A DNA stretch of 64,000 nt from Kribbella sindirgiensis (GCF_004331435.1 NZ_SJKA01000006.1:248001-312000), one strand, 5' to 3'; positions 42,951 through 51,838 are shown, counted from the first letter of the stretch. A program made the numbers and translations. The notes: generated by a model not told the origin, from the letters alone.

Positions 42951-44004
42951 GTGCCGCCACCAGCCGCGGCAGGTCGCGGCTGACTTCGACCAGGAACCAC
43001 GTCGGCAGCACCGGGCGGCCGTCGTCGTCAGCCGCGATCACCACCTGCGCCACCTCGAGCGAGATCTCCGCCAGCTCGACCAGCAGCGCCTTGCCGCGGT
43101 GCGCGAGCTGCCGCGCAGCAGGGCTCGCCGACGCCTTGTCCGCGGCCAGTTCCTTGATCAGCCGGGCACGGAACGTCTCGGCCAGGAAGTACAGCAGGTC
43201 CCGGTCCTCCGGGGCGGACGGCCAGCCGGTCTCACCCTTCAGTACCGCGTCCAGCCCGAACGCGTGCCGCACCGTCTTCACGTACGCGCGGAACGCCGAC
43301 GCGTGCGGCGCGGTCAAGGTGCCGAAGGCAAGGACCCGGAGCGGCTCGTCGGCCACGTCGTCGCCGTACGAGTGCAGGGCGTCCGACAGCATGTGCCAGC
43401 TGCGCGGCGTCGAGAACGGCTCCTCGGTCTTCGGCGGCGCGGTCCACAGGTGGTCGGGGCGGTTGCGCAGGTAGTCGAGGACCCACGGGTGGATGCCCGC
43501 CGTACCGGCCCACCGCAGCCAGTCGGTCGCGGACGCTCGCAGGTGGATGTGCACGAGCCGGTTCACCAGGGCGCTTGCCATCGGACGGGCCAGAGCGTTG
43601 TCGGTGGCCCGGTTGCCGGCGCCGATCACCACGGATCCCTCGGGCAGCTCGTACTCGCCGATGCGGCGGTCGAGGATGAGCGAGTAGAACGCCTTCTGCA
43701 CCTCGGCCGAGGAGGCGTTCAGTTCGTCGAGGAACAGGCAGTACGGCTCGTCGCGGGCGATCGCCACGGGTGGTGCGAACCGGCTGCGGCCGTCGACGAT
43801 CTGCGGTACGCCGATGAGGTCCTCCGGCGCGAGCTGTGTGCCCAGGAGCGTGACGCACTCCAGACCGAGCGATTCCGCGAACGCCCGTACCAGGCTGCTC
43901 TTCCCGATCCCCGGTGCGCCCCAGAGGAAGACCGGGCGTACCACTGCCACGTGCAGCAGTACTTCGGGCAGTTCGGCTGCCGATACCGTGATTCCCGCTT
44001 GCAT
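42943..44004 (-). CDS. MoxR-type AAA+ ATPase
   Basis: A 353-residue AAA+ protein with Walker A GAPGIGKSS (29-37), Walker B YCLFLDELNASS, sensor-1 VIGAGNRATDN, and an Arg-rich sensor-2 region. It is the upstream partner of the VWA/DUF2201 protein, overlapping by 8 bases. Together they would form a chaperone complex like those that activate or assemble metal enzymes. The flanking genes give no clue to the client. Confidence 0.92.
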   Translation of the reverse strand: MQAGITVSAAELPEVLLHVAVVRPVFLWGAPGIGKSSLVRAFAESLGLECVTLLGTQLAPEDLIGVPQIVDGRSRFAPPVAIARDEPYCLFLDELNASSAEVQKAFYSLILDRRIGEYELPEGSVVIGAGNRATDNALARPMASALVNRLVHIHLRASATDWLRWAGTAGIHPWVLDYLRNRPDHLWTAPPKTEEPFSTPRSWHMLSDALHSYGDDVADEPLRVLAFGTLTAPHASAFRAYVKTVRHAFGLDAVLKGETGWPSAPEDRDLLYFLAETFRARLIKELAADKASASPAARQLAHRGKALLVELAEISLEVAQVVIAADDDGRPVLPTWFLVEVSRDLPRLVAARA

Positions 44005-44143
44005 CCGTCCCTTTCGTCGCTGGTCAGCCTTTCAGGATCCTCTCGACGTCACGGTGTGTCACCTGGTTTTCAGGCGTGGCTTCCGTTACTGGTGGTTACT
44101 GACTAGGGTGCGGGGGTCATCGGAGTACTGGGGGGTCTCTCGC

Positions 44144-46009
44144 GTGCTGGGCTTACGGGTCAAGGCGGCCGTCGTGTGTGCCGTCGTACTACTGCCGTTG
44201 ACGGCCTCACAGGTGATGGCGGCCGATCCACCGCAGCACCTGGGGGAGGGCGTGCTCGTTCCCGGGCGTACGGCGGTGGACGTCGGCATGTCGGGCGCCC
44301 GCGTGGTCGTTTCGAACCCTGTCTACGAGACGAGCAACAACGGGACCACCTGGACCGCCTCCGGTGGCTCGAACGACGGCAAGCCGCTGCAGGTCGAGGG
44401 TGCCGCGCTACTGACGTTCGACGGGAGTACGGCGAAGGTCGGTGGGCTCACGTTCCCGGCTGCGGACGAGGTGGTGCTCGGGAAGGGTGGCAAGCTCGTC
44501 TCGCATCGTGCACCCGCAGCCGCGACCGCTGAGGTGTACGACATCGCCAGCAAGGCCAAGCTGGCCGACGTCGCCCAGCCGTTCGCCCTGTCCGGCGACA
44601 CGGTGTGGAAGGTGACCGAGCCCGGTCACCTGGACGGAAAGAACCTGACCACTGGTGTCGTGAAGACAGTGCTGGTCGCCAGCGCGTGCACGGTCGGCCC
44701 CGACGACGTCAACGGACGCTGGGCGGTGCTGAGCGGGTGCAACCAGGTTGTGGACGTCAACGGGCCGCAGCCGCCGCGGAACCTGACCGTCGCCGCGGAC
44801 GCCCAACTGGGCAACGGCTTCACCGTGCAGACCTCCGGCTCCGATCTCCTGGTCACCGACCTCAACGACCCCGCACTCGGGCAGCGTCGCTACGGGCCGA
44901 TCCGCACCACCACCTCCAGCTTCCGCGCGGACGGCTCCGGCTTGGCGAAGATCGTGTACGCCGACGCGACCAGCAAGCCCCGCGTGATCACCCTGTCCTG
45001 GCTGACCGCCGACCCACAGCAGCACCCGGACACAGTCGCGCCAGTACTGACGACTGCGTCCGCGGGCGATCGCATCCGCGACAACACCAGCCTGTCCTTC
45101 GAGTGGGCGTACGACGACCCGCAGGACCCGAACTCGCCTGCGACGGGTGTCGACAGCTACGACCTGCGAATCCAGCAGCGTCCCAACCGCACCTCGCCGT
45201 ACGGCGCCTGGAACCAGGTGCCCGCGTGGCAGGGGCTCAAGACCACCGGGGCGAGTCTGACCGCACCGATCGGCACCGACACGTGCTGGCAGGTGCGTGC
45301 GCGCGACTACGCCGGCAACCTGAGCGCCTGGAGTACGTCGTACTGCAGCGAAGTGGACGGTACGGCGCCGTCGCTGGTCACGTGGCGCATCGGCGACCGC
45401 GTACAGCTGAGCGGGTCCGCGACAGTGCGGTGGGCCTACAAGGACGACACCGACATCGCGTCGTACGACGTGGTCTACAAGGTGGCCGCACCGGGTGTCG
45501 CGTTCGGCAAATGGATCTATCCGGCCGTCTGGCAGAACACGCGCATCACGGGGATCACCTGGTCGCCGCGGCTCGGCTGGGACGAGTGCTTCATGGTGCG
45601 CGCCCGGGACTACCTGGGGAACCTCTCTGCCTGGTCCGCACCGATCTGCTCCGTTGCGCCTCAGGACGACCGCGCCCTGACCTCTGCCGGTACCGTCACG
45701 CGTTCCACGAGCACGCTGGCCTTCCAAGGCACCACGACGATCCTCAAAGCCAACGGCGCCTACCTGACCAAGGCCACCGAGGCCGGGCTACGCATTGCCC
45801 TGGTAGCGATTCACGGCCCGGGCCAAGGCCGCGTCGACATCTACCACGCGAACATCAAGATCGGTACCGTCTCTCTGGCCGCTGCCACCACCGGCCGCGC
45901 TGTCACCTACCTCCCTGCAACCCCTTTCCGCACAGGGATTCTGAAGATCGTCTCCACCTCCACGGCCCCAGCCAGTGTCGACGGCATCGCCTTTCTCAGG
46001 GCGCCGTAG
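44144..46009 (+). CDS. Large secreted protein with Fn3-like repeats
   Basis: A 621-residue exported protein starting at GTG 44144 (signal peptide GLRVKAAVVCAVVLLPLTAS, QVMA). The first half (about 30-290) has beta-propeller-like strands such as GARVVVSNPVYETSNNGTTW. Two Fn3/Ig-like repeats follow, both ending in the same phrase: CWQVRARDYAGNLSAWS and CFMVRARDYLGNLSAWS. The C-terminus is a further beta domain. No wall anchor is present, so it is released or binds non-covalently. The upstream frame to 43814 is antisense of moxR and is ignored. Confidence 0.85.
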   Translation: MLGLRVKAAVVCAVVLLPLTASQVMAADPPQHLGEGVLVPGRTAVDVGMSGARVVVSNPVYETSNNGTTWTASGGSNDGKPLQVEGAALLTFDGSTAKVGGLTFPAADEVVLGKGGKLVSHRAPAAATAEVYDIASKAKLADVAQPFALSGDTVWKVTEPGHLDGKNLTTGVVKTVLVASACTVGPDDVNGRWAVLSGCNQVVDVNGPQPPRNLTVAADAQLGNGFTVQTSGSDLLVTDLNDPALGQRRYGPIRTTTSSFRADGSGLAKIVYADATSKPRVITLSWLTADPQQHPDTVAPVLTTASAGDRIRDNTSLSFEWAYDDPQDPNSPATGVDSYDLRIQQRPNRTSPYGAWNQVPAWQGLKTTGASLTAPIGTDTCWQVRARDYAGNLSAWSTSYCSEVDGTAPSLVTWRIGDRVQLSGSATVRWAYKDDTDIASYDVVYKVAAPGVAFGKWIYPAVWQNTRITGITWSPRLGWDECFMVRARDYLGNLSAWSAPICSVAPQDDRALTSAGTVTRSTSTLAFQGTTTILKANGAYLTKATEAGLRIALVAIHGPGQGRVDIYHANIKIGTVSLAAATTGRAVTYLPATPFRTGILKIVSTSTAPASVDGIAFLRAP

Positions 46010-46142
46010 GAATTTCGGCACGTCTCAGTCCGGTTCGCGGTTTCAAGCCGTTCGGCGCGGGTAGGTTGCGGGCTGGAGACACCACGAAGGCCATTAAGAC
46101 TCGGGGGCTGGACTGGGAGGGAACCCTTGTCGACGCAGTGTC

Positions 46143-46163
46143 CGTCGGCCGATTCGGCCGACG
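46143..46163. promoter_or_regulatory. 21-bp palindrome upstream of the flavohemoglobin operon
   Basis: CGTCGGCCGA-T-TCGGCCGACG: 10-bp arms around one base, 80 bases before the first start codon. It does not match the NsrR, NorR or FNR sites that I know. It is a candidate operator for the operon. The rest of 46010-46243 shows no gene. Confidence 0.45.
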
Positions 46164-46243
46164 ACCGGCAATACCTGGTGCCCGCTTGCGGGCCGTACGT
46201 TTCAGTCGAGGAGCTACCTTCTCGAGCCGGATAGCGAATCCCG

Positions 46244-47419
46244 ATGGATGCCAATGCCCTCCAGCGCAGCTGGGACCGGGTGACAGAGCACGGAGAACAG
46301 GTACCGCTGTACTTCTACTCGCATTTGTTCGTGTCCTATCCCGAGGTGCGGTCCATGTTTCCGCTCTCCATGTCGAACCAGCGGGACAAGTTCGTCGGCG
46401 CGCTCGGCCGGATCGTCAGTCATGCCGATCAGATCGAGAACGATGCTGCCTTCCTGCAGCACCTCGGCCGCGATCATCGCAAGTACGCCGTCGTCGCTGA
46501 CCACTACAACGCGGTCGGCGCCTCGTTGTGCGCGACCCTGAAGCACTTCCTCGGCCCGGAGTGGGACGAGGAACTCGCCGGGCACTGGACGGCCGCCTAC
46601 CAGGTGATCGCGCGGATGATGGTCGAGGCGGCGGAGGCCTCCTCGGAGTCGACGCCCGACTGGTGGGACGCCGACGTGACCGCGGTCGAGCGGCGGACCA
46701 TGGACCTCACGCTGCTGACGATCCGGCCGCGGCGCGAGTTCCAGTTCCTTCCGGGCCAGTCGATCTCCATGGAGATCCCGCAACGGCCCCGGTTGTGGCG
46801 GTACTTCAGTCCGGCCAACGCCCCGCGCCGGGACGGCTCGATCGACCTGCACGTGCAGCAGATCGACGGCGGCCAGGTGAGCCCGGCGGTGGTGCGGTCG
46901 CTGAAGGTCGGCGACGCAGTGAAGCTCGGCGCCCCGGTCGGCGAACGGCTGACCCGGCGCGCGAACGACGTACGGGACGTGCTGATGGTCGCCGGCGGAA
47001 CCGGACTCGCGCCGCTGCTCGCGGTGCTCGAGCAGATCGACAACGAGTGGGCGCGGTCGCGCACTGCTCCACGGGTCCATCTGCTGCACGGGGTCCGGAT
47101 GCCCTGGCACCTCTACGACCGTCCCCAACTGCGTGAGATGGCCCAGAAGCGGCCCTGGTTCGACTACACCGAAGTTGTGTCCGATGACGCGTCTTACCCC
47201 GGGACGCGCGGGAAGGTCGGCATGATCGCAGCCCGGCAGGACCTGTACGGGCGGACGGCGATGGTGTGCGGCGGCCCCCAGATGGTCGCGCACACGCTGG
47301 AGCGACTGGCCGGCGCCGGCATGGACCCCGAGCACATCAAGTACGAGCACTTCTACTACGCGCCCATGGACGAGCACATGGGTGACCCAGCGCTCACCAG
47401 GTCAGGAGACATCAAGTGA
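46244..47419 (+). CDS. Flavohemoglobin-type globin/FAD/NAD oxidoreductase
   Basis: A 391-residue fusion of a heme globin domain (1-135) and a ferredoxin-NADP reductase-like FAD/NAD domain (about 145-385). B10 Tyr is Y25 in PLYFYSHLF, and proximal His H78 in LGRDHRKYAVV. The FAD motif is RYFSPAN (186-192), and the nucleotide motif GGTGLAP (251-257). The known role of this family is NO dioxygenation to nitrate. Here it heads an operon that also encodes an NO synthase, so it could remove the NO, or its reductase could feed electrons to the synthase. The stop overlaps the next start (GTGA). Confidence 0.92.
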   Translation: MDANALQRSWDRVTEHGEQVPLYFYSHLFVSYPEVRSMFPLSMSNQRDKFVGALGRIVSHADQIENDAAFLQHLGRDHRKYAVVADHYNAVGASLCATLKHFLGPEWDEELAGHWTAAYQVIARMMVEAAEASSESTPDWWDADVTAVERRTMDLTLLTIRPRREFQFLPGQSISMEIPQRPRLWRYFSPANAPRRDGSIDLHVQQIDGGQVSPAVVRSLKVGDAVKLGAPVGERLTRRANDVRDVLMVAGGTGLAPLLAVLEQIDNEWARSRTAPRVHLLHGVRMPWHLYDRPQLREMAQKRPWFDYTEVVSDDASYPGTRGKVGMIAARQDLYGRTAMVCGGPQMVAHTLERLAGAGMDPEHIKYEHFYYAPMDEHMGDPALTRSGDIK

Positions 47420-48081
47420 CCAACGGAAAGCACCGCCACGGCTCTCCGCACTACCAGACCCCAGATGCGATCCGGGGTGAAACGTTCCGGCGCAGACTCC
47501 GGGGCCTCGATTCCGAGCAGGTGTACGGGTACATCGACCTGCTGGCAGACCAGGTGCACGCGACCGCCAGAGAGGTCAGCGAGTGCCGCGCCGAGAACGA
47601 ACGGCTCCAGGGGGAGCTGCGGCGGGCCAAGGCGGAAGTGCAGCGGGTGCAGCGTGAGTTGGACGAGTACGAGCAGGTCGGTGAGCGTGTGAACGACCAG
47701 ATCGTCCAGCTGTTCAGCCAGGCGCAACTGGTGGCCGAGGAGATGGTCGAGGACGTCAGCCGCGACACCCGCGAGCGCATCGGCCAGGCGCGCGCCCACG
47801 AGCGCCGGATCGTCGAAGAGGCCATGGACACGGCCGGGCAGCAGGTCCGTTCGTACGCCCAGAACGCGCAGTCGCGGATGCAGTCGATTGTCGACTCGTT
47901 CTCGACCGAGGTCGAGCGGCTCGGGAGCACGGGGCAGCCCGGTGAGCAGGCGCCCCGGCAGAAGGACGCCTGGTTCGACGACCTGAGCGACTGGCAGGTC
48001 CGCCTGCAGAACGGGCACGGGCACGGGAACGGGCACGGGGGAGCGAACGGCAGCGGTCCGAGGTCTCCAGGCGCGGAGTGA
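47416..48081 (+). CDS. DivIVA-like coiled-coil protein
   Basis: A 221-residue protein. The N-terminus (ETFRRRLRGLDSEQVYGYID then LLADQV) matches the DivIVA membrane-curvature-binding segment. A long coiled coil follows (about 45-165, e.g. ECRAENERLQGELRRAKAEV). The tail is Gly/His/Asn-rich (NGHGHGNGHGG). GTG 47416 overlaps the flavohemoglobin stop by four bases, and the NO synthase starts three bases after its own stop. DivIVA-type proteins recruit partners to cell poles or septa. A scaffold role for the operon's redox proteins is inferred. Confidence 0.88.
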   Translation: MTNGKHRHGSPHYQTPDAIRGETFRRRLRGLDSEQVYGYIDLLADQVHATAREVSECRAENERLQGELRRAKAEVQRVQRELDEYEQVGERVNDQIVQLFSQAQLVAEEMVEDVSRDTRERIGQARAHERRIVEEAMDTAGQQVRSYAQNAQSRMQSIVDSFSTEVERLGSTGQPGEQAPRQKDAWFDDLSDWQVRLQNGHGHGNGHGGANGSGPRSPGAE

Positions 48082-48084
48082 CCC

Positions 48085-49626
48085 GTGCGAACTCTTCCGA
48101 ACCCCGCCCGGACGGAGGAACACCGCGCGGAAGCTCCGACAAGCCGGCAGCCTGCACGAAGCCGTCGGCCCCTGGCTCTGCCACTGGCAGTCCTCGGACT
48201 GGCTGTGGCAGGTGCCGCCCTCGGCGCGCTCGAACTCGGCCGGAGGGCGCCGATCGGCGTTCCGGCCGAGCTGGCGATCGCGCTCAGCCTCACCTGCCTC
48301 CTGCTCGCAGTAGGAATCTGCGTCCGCCATGTTGTCTCGGTCAGCGCCGGAGAACAGCTGCTCCAGGTCGCCGGCGCGCGGTGGGGTACGGCCCGACAAG
48401 CCCGCCGTACGGCGTCCCGGCGCCCCGTGAGGGTCGCGCCGCCGCCTGGTCACCCGCCCGTGCCCGGGCATCCCCCGGTCAGCCGGTCCGAGCCGGAACT
48501 CGATCTCGAGACGGTTCGGGCTGCCGCGAAGGAGTTCCTCGAACTCTTCCACGGCGAGGACCCGCACGCCGGGCCGCTGGAGCCCCGGTTGACCGAGGTG
48601 TTACGCGAGATCGACACGACCGGGACCTACTGGCACACGCCCGAGGAGCTGGCCTTCGGCGCCCGCGTGGCCTGGCGTAACAACAAACGCTGTATCGGCC
48701 GCCTGTACTGGCACAGCCTGCAGGTGCGCGACCTGAGAACGGTCTCCGACGCCGGCGGCGTCGCGGCGCACTGCTTCGAGCATCTGCGGACGGCGCACAA
48801 CGGCGGCAGGATCCGGCCGATGATCAGCGTCTTCGCCCCCGAGACACCGTCCCGGCCCGCTCCCCGGATCTGGAACGAGCAGTTGATCCGGTACGCCGGG
48901 TACGAGCAACCGGACGGTCGCGCGCTCGGGGATCCGCGGTACCGCGCTTTCACGACCAAGCTGATCCAGCGCGGGTGGCAGCCGCCTGAGCGGAGAAGCG
49001 CCTTCGACGTACTCCCGCTCGTCGTGGAGACCGTCGAGGAGGGGCCGCGGATGTTCCAGTTGCCCGGGCAGGCGGTCCACGAGGTTCCGCTCGAGCACCC
49101 CGAGCTGACGTGGTTCGCGGACCTGGAGCTGCGGTGGCACGCGGTCCCGGTGATCAGTAACAACCGGCTGGTGATCGGCGGCGTCTCGTACCCGGCCGCG
49201 CCGTTCAACGGCTGGTACATGGGCACCGAGATCGGTGCCCGCAACCTGGCCGACAGCGACCGCTACGACATGGTTCCGGAGGTCGCGGCGCGGATGGGGC
49301 TGGACACTTCGAACGAGGCGACCCTGTGGCGCGACCAGGCCCTGGTCGAGATCAACCGGGCAGTCCTGCACTCGTTCCACACGAACGGCGTCACGGTCAC
49401 CGACCACCACACCGAGTCCCGCAGGTTCCTCATCCACCTGGAGAAGGAAGCACGAGCCGGCCGCGGCTGTCCCGCCGACTGGAGCTGGATCGTCCCGCCG
49501 ATGTCCGGCTCCCAGACCCCCGTCTTCCACCGCTACTACGACTCCGACAACCAGGTCCCCAACTTCGTCAACGACCCCGAAGCCGCCTGCCGAGCCCTCA
49601 GAGGCGGCCCCCCAGCCTTCCCCTGA
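48085..49626 (+). CDS. nos: Nitric oxide synthase oxygenase with N-terminal membrane anchor
   Basis: Heme enzyme that oxidises L-arginine to NO and citrulline. The bacterial NOS oxygenase domain (about 138-505) has heme ligand C203 in WRNNKRCIGR, substrate Glu E382 in YMGTEIGARN, and the pterin-site Trp region DWSWIVPPMSGSQTP. Bacterial NOS is usually about 360 residues; this one has 513. The extra N-terminus has two helices (about 29-50 and 59-81) and a Pro-rich linker. GTG 48085 follows GCGCGGAG and is 3 bases after the DivIVA-like stop. There is no fused reductase, so electrons must come from another protein. Confidence 0.93.
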   Translation: MRTLPNPARTEEHRAEAPTSRQPARSRRPLALPLAVLGLAVAGAALGALELGRRAPIGVPAELAIALSLTCLLLAVGICVRHVVSVSAGEQLLQVAGARWGTARQARRTASRRPVRVAPPPGHPPVPGHPPVSRSEPELDLETVRAAAKEFLELFHGEDPHAGPLEPRLTEVLREIDTTGTYWHTPEELAFGARVAWRNNKRCIGRLYWHSLQVRDLRTVSDAGGVAAHCFEHLRTAHNGGRIRPMISVFAPETPSRPAPRIWNEQLIRYAGYEQPDGRALGDPRYRAFTTKLIQRGWQPPERRSAFDVLPLVVETVEEGPRMFQLPGQAVHEVPLEHPELTWFADLELRWHAVPVISNNRLVIGGVSYPAAPFNGWYMGTEIGARNLADSDRYDMVPEVAARMGLDTSNEATLWRDQALVEINRAVLHSFHTNGVTVTDHHTESRRFLIHLEKEARAGRGCPADWSWIVPPMSGSQTPVFHRYYDSDNQVPNFVNDPEAACRALRGGPPAFP

Positions 49627-49648
49627 AACCCGCCCCGGCCCCGGAACC

Positions 49649-49920
49649 GACGCACCCAACCCAACCCGGGAGCCGAACCGACGCACCCAACCCAACCCGG
49701 GCCCGGAACCGACGCACCCAACCCAACCCGGGCCCGGAACCGACGCACCCAACCCAACCCGGGCCCGGAACCGACGCACCCAACCCAACCCGGGCCCGGA
49801 ACCGACGCACCCAACCCAACCCGGGCCCGGAACCGACGCACCCAACCCAACCCGGGCCCGGAACCGACGCACCCAACCCAACCCGGGCCCGGAACCGACG
49901 CACCCAACCCAACCCGGGAG
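49649..49920. repeat. 31-bp tandem minisatellite, nine copies
   Basis: The unit GACGCACCCAACCCAACCCG plus GGCCCGGAACC repeats exactly every 31 bases from 49649 to 49897 (nine starts). Copies 2-8 are identical in the parts checked; copies 1 and 9 end GGGAGCCGA. The period is not a multiple of three, so all frames read through it and it is not coding. It begins just after the NO synthase stop. Each unit holds CCGGGCCCGG, a small palindrome. 49921-50000 is GC-rich with no gene. Confidence 0.95.
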
Positions 49921-50000
49921 CCGAGCGAAGCGAAGGCAAACGGGGGTGCGGGTGGCGAAGCCCCCGCCCGCGCCCAGCGAAGCGCAGGCGCACAAAAGAA

Positions 50001-50045
50001 GAGGGCGAGAAATGCCTGCGCTTTCCGCAGGCATACCTCGCCCTC
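50001..50045 (-). terminator. Intrinsic terminator of tRNA-Gly
   Basis: On the minus strand, GAGGGCGAG / CTCGCCCTC encloses TGCCTGCG / CGCAGGCA with a 5-base loop. It is followed in the direction of transcription by TTCTTTTG. It starts 8 bases after the tRNA 3' end. Confidence 0.9.
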
Positions 50046-50052
50046 TCGACCG

Positions 50053-50123
50053 AGCGGGTGACGAGAATCGAACTCGCGTAATCAGTTTGGAAGACTGAGG
50101 CTCTACCATTGAGCTACACCCGC
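50053..50123 (-). tRNA. tRNA-Gly (anticodon TCC)
   Basis: 71 nt. Acceptor arms GCGGGTG / CACCCGC with discriminator T, D-loop with AATGG, anticodon loop CTTCCAA giving TCC, and T-loop GTTCGATTC. No CCA is encoded. Confidence 0.95.
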
Positions 50124-50231
50124 GGTGCTCGGACATGATTCCACATCGGGCCGGTTGGACTCAAAACGGGATTGCCGGGGCCCCGGTGGCGCGAGCACTG
50201 GTTCCGGTCGACTACACTCGACCGGTCACTG

Positions 50232-50304
50232 CGGGGCGTAGCGTAGTGGCTAGCGCGCCTGCTTTGGGAGCAGGAGACCGCAGGTTCGAGTCCTGTCGCC
50301 CCGA
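50232..50304 (+). tRNA. tRNA-Pro (anticodon TGG)
   Basis: 73 nt. Acceptor CGGGGCG / CGCCCCG with discriminator A, anticodon stem CCTGC / GCAGG around TTTGGGA giving TGG, and T-loop GTTCGAGTC. Upstream TACACT at about 50212 is a plausible -10. The trigger-factor gene starts 79 bases after it. Confidence 0.95.
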
Positions 50305-50382
50305 CAAACCCCCTGTAGCACCGCTGCAGCGCGGGCTGTCGCGCGTGCTGTGAATGTCACCGAATCAAGGAGAACCGCCACC

Positions 50383-51783
50383 GTGAAGAGCACCGTCGAG
50401 TCCTTGAGCCCGACCAAGGTCAAGCTCATCGTCGAGGTGCCGTTCGAGGAGCTCAAGCCGAGCCTCGACGCGGCGTACAAGAGCATCGGCCAGCAGATCG
50501 TCGTGCCGGGCTTCCGCAAGGGCAAGATCCCGCCGCAGGTCATCGACCAGCGTGTCGGCCGCGGCCCGGTGCTCGAGGAGGCGATCAACGACGCGCTCCC
50601 GAAGCTCTACTCGCAGGCGGTCAGCGACAACCAGGTCAAGGCCATCGGCCGGCCCGAGGTCGATGTGACCGAGTTCAACGACAAGGAGAGCCTGCAGTTC
50701 TCCGCCGAGGTCGAGGTCCGCCCGGAGATCACCCTGCCGGACCTGGAGGGCCTGGAGGCCGAGGTCGAGGACATCGCGATCTCCGACGACGAGGTGACCG
50801 AGCAGATCGAGTCGCTGCGGCAGCGGTTCGGCTCGCTGAACCCGGTCGAGCGCGCGGTCGGCGACAACGACTTCATCACCCTGGACCTGTCGGCCAGCAA
50901 GGACGGCGAGAAGGTCGAGGAGGCGCAGGCGACCGGCCTGTCGTACCAGGTCGGCAGCGGTCAGCTGCTGGACGGCCTCGACGAGGCGGTCCTCGGCCTG
51001 AGCGCCGGCGAGAAGAAGACCTTCGTCACCCAGCTGGTCGGCGGCGCGCTCAAGGGTGAGGACGTCGACGTCGAGGTGACCGTGACCGCGGTCAAGGAGC
51101 AGGAGCTCCCGGAGTTCGACGACGAGTTCGCGCAGACCGCGTCGGAGTTCGACACCGCCGACGAGCTGAAGGCCGACGTACAGACCCGGCTGGAGCGCGG
51201 CAAGCGGCTCGAGCAGGCCGGCGAGGCGCGGGACGCGGTCCTGGAGAAGATCCTGACGCTGGTCGACGTGCCGGTCCCCGAGGGCCTGCTGACCGACGAG
51301 CTGGCCGCCCGCAAGGAGAACCTGGAGCAGCAGCTCGGGTACTCCGGGATGACCATGGAGCAGTTCCTCGAGGGCGAGGAGCAGACCCAGGACGAGTTCG
51401 ACGAGGACCTGAAGAAGCGGTCCGAGGACGCGATCAAGGCGCAGTTCGTGCTGGACCTGGTGGCCGAGCAGCAGGAACTGAGCGTCAACGACCAGGAGCT
51501 CACCGAGCACATCGTCCGGCACGCTCAGCGTTCCGGCGTCAGCCCGGACCAGTTCGCGCAGCACGCCGTGGAGAACAACCTGGTCCCGAGCCTGGTGTCC
51601 GAGGTCGTCCGCGGCAAGGCGCTCGCGTACCTGGTCGAGAACGCCAAGGTCACCGATGCCTCCGGCAACACGGTCGAGCTGAAGACCCTGCAGCCGGACG
51701 GCTCGTACGCCGACCCGGAGGCGGCCGACGCCACCGAGGCCACTGAGGCCACGGCCGAGGAGCCGGAGCCCGCGAAGGCCTGA
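50383..51783 (+). CDS. tig: Trigger factor
   Basis: Ribosome-associated chaperone and prolyl isomerase of 466 residues. The ribosome-binding domain contains VPGFRKGKIPPQVIDQ (the signature GFRxGKxP). The PPIase domain follows (about 160-245) and then the helical C-terminal domain. The tail EATEATAEEPEPAKA is acidic. GTG 50383 follows AAGGAG at 10 bases. The order tig-clpP-clpP-clpX downstream is the usual one. A strong intrinsic terminator ends tig, so it is at least partly separate from the clp genes. Confidence 0.98.
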   Translation: MKSTVESLSPTKVKLIVEVPFEELKPSLDAAYKSIGQQIVVPGFRKGKIPPQVIDQRVGRGPVLEEAINDALPKLYSQAVSDNQVKAIGRPEVDVTEFNDKESLQFSAEVEVRPEITLPDLEGLEAEVEDIAISDDEVTEQIESLRQRFGSLNPVERAVGDNDFITLDLSASKDGEKVEEAQATGLSYQVGSGQLLDGLDEAVLGLSAGEKKTFVTQLVGGALKGEDVDVEVTVTAVKEQELPEFDDEFAQTASEFDTADELKADVQTRLERGKRLEQAGEARDAVLEKILTLVDVPVPEGLLTDELAARKENLEQQLGYSGMTMEQFLEGEEQTQDEFDEDLKKRSEDAIKAQFVLDLVAEQQELSVNDQELTEHIVRHAQRSGVSPDQFAQHAVENNLVPSLVSEVVRGKALAYLVENAKVTDASGNTVELKTLQPDGSYADPEAADATEATEATAEEPEPAKA

Positions 51784-51795
51784 CCCGTACGTGCT

Positions 51796-51838
51796 ACGGC
51801 CCGGACCCCCAGGTGGGGATCCGGGCCGTTGTCGTTTT
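51796..51838 (+). terminator. Intrinsic terminator of tig
   Basis: ACGGCCCGGA / TCCGGGCCGT with an inner CCCC/GGGG pair and AGGT loop, followed by TGTCGTTTT. It starts 13 bases after the stop. Confidence 0.9.

Noticed and set aside
43814..44143. Upstream extension of the Fn3-like secreted protein
   Set aside because: It is antisense to moxR and would hide the signal peptide.
49649..49920. CRISPR array
   Set aside because: The 31-bp units are directly adjacent with no unique spacers, and no cas genes are present.
50140..50231. A further tRNA before tRNA-Pro
   Set aside because: The CCGGTCGA/TCGACCGG arms near 50200 form a short hairpin around a -10-like TACACT, with no cloverleaf.
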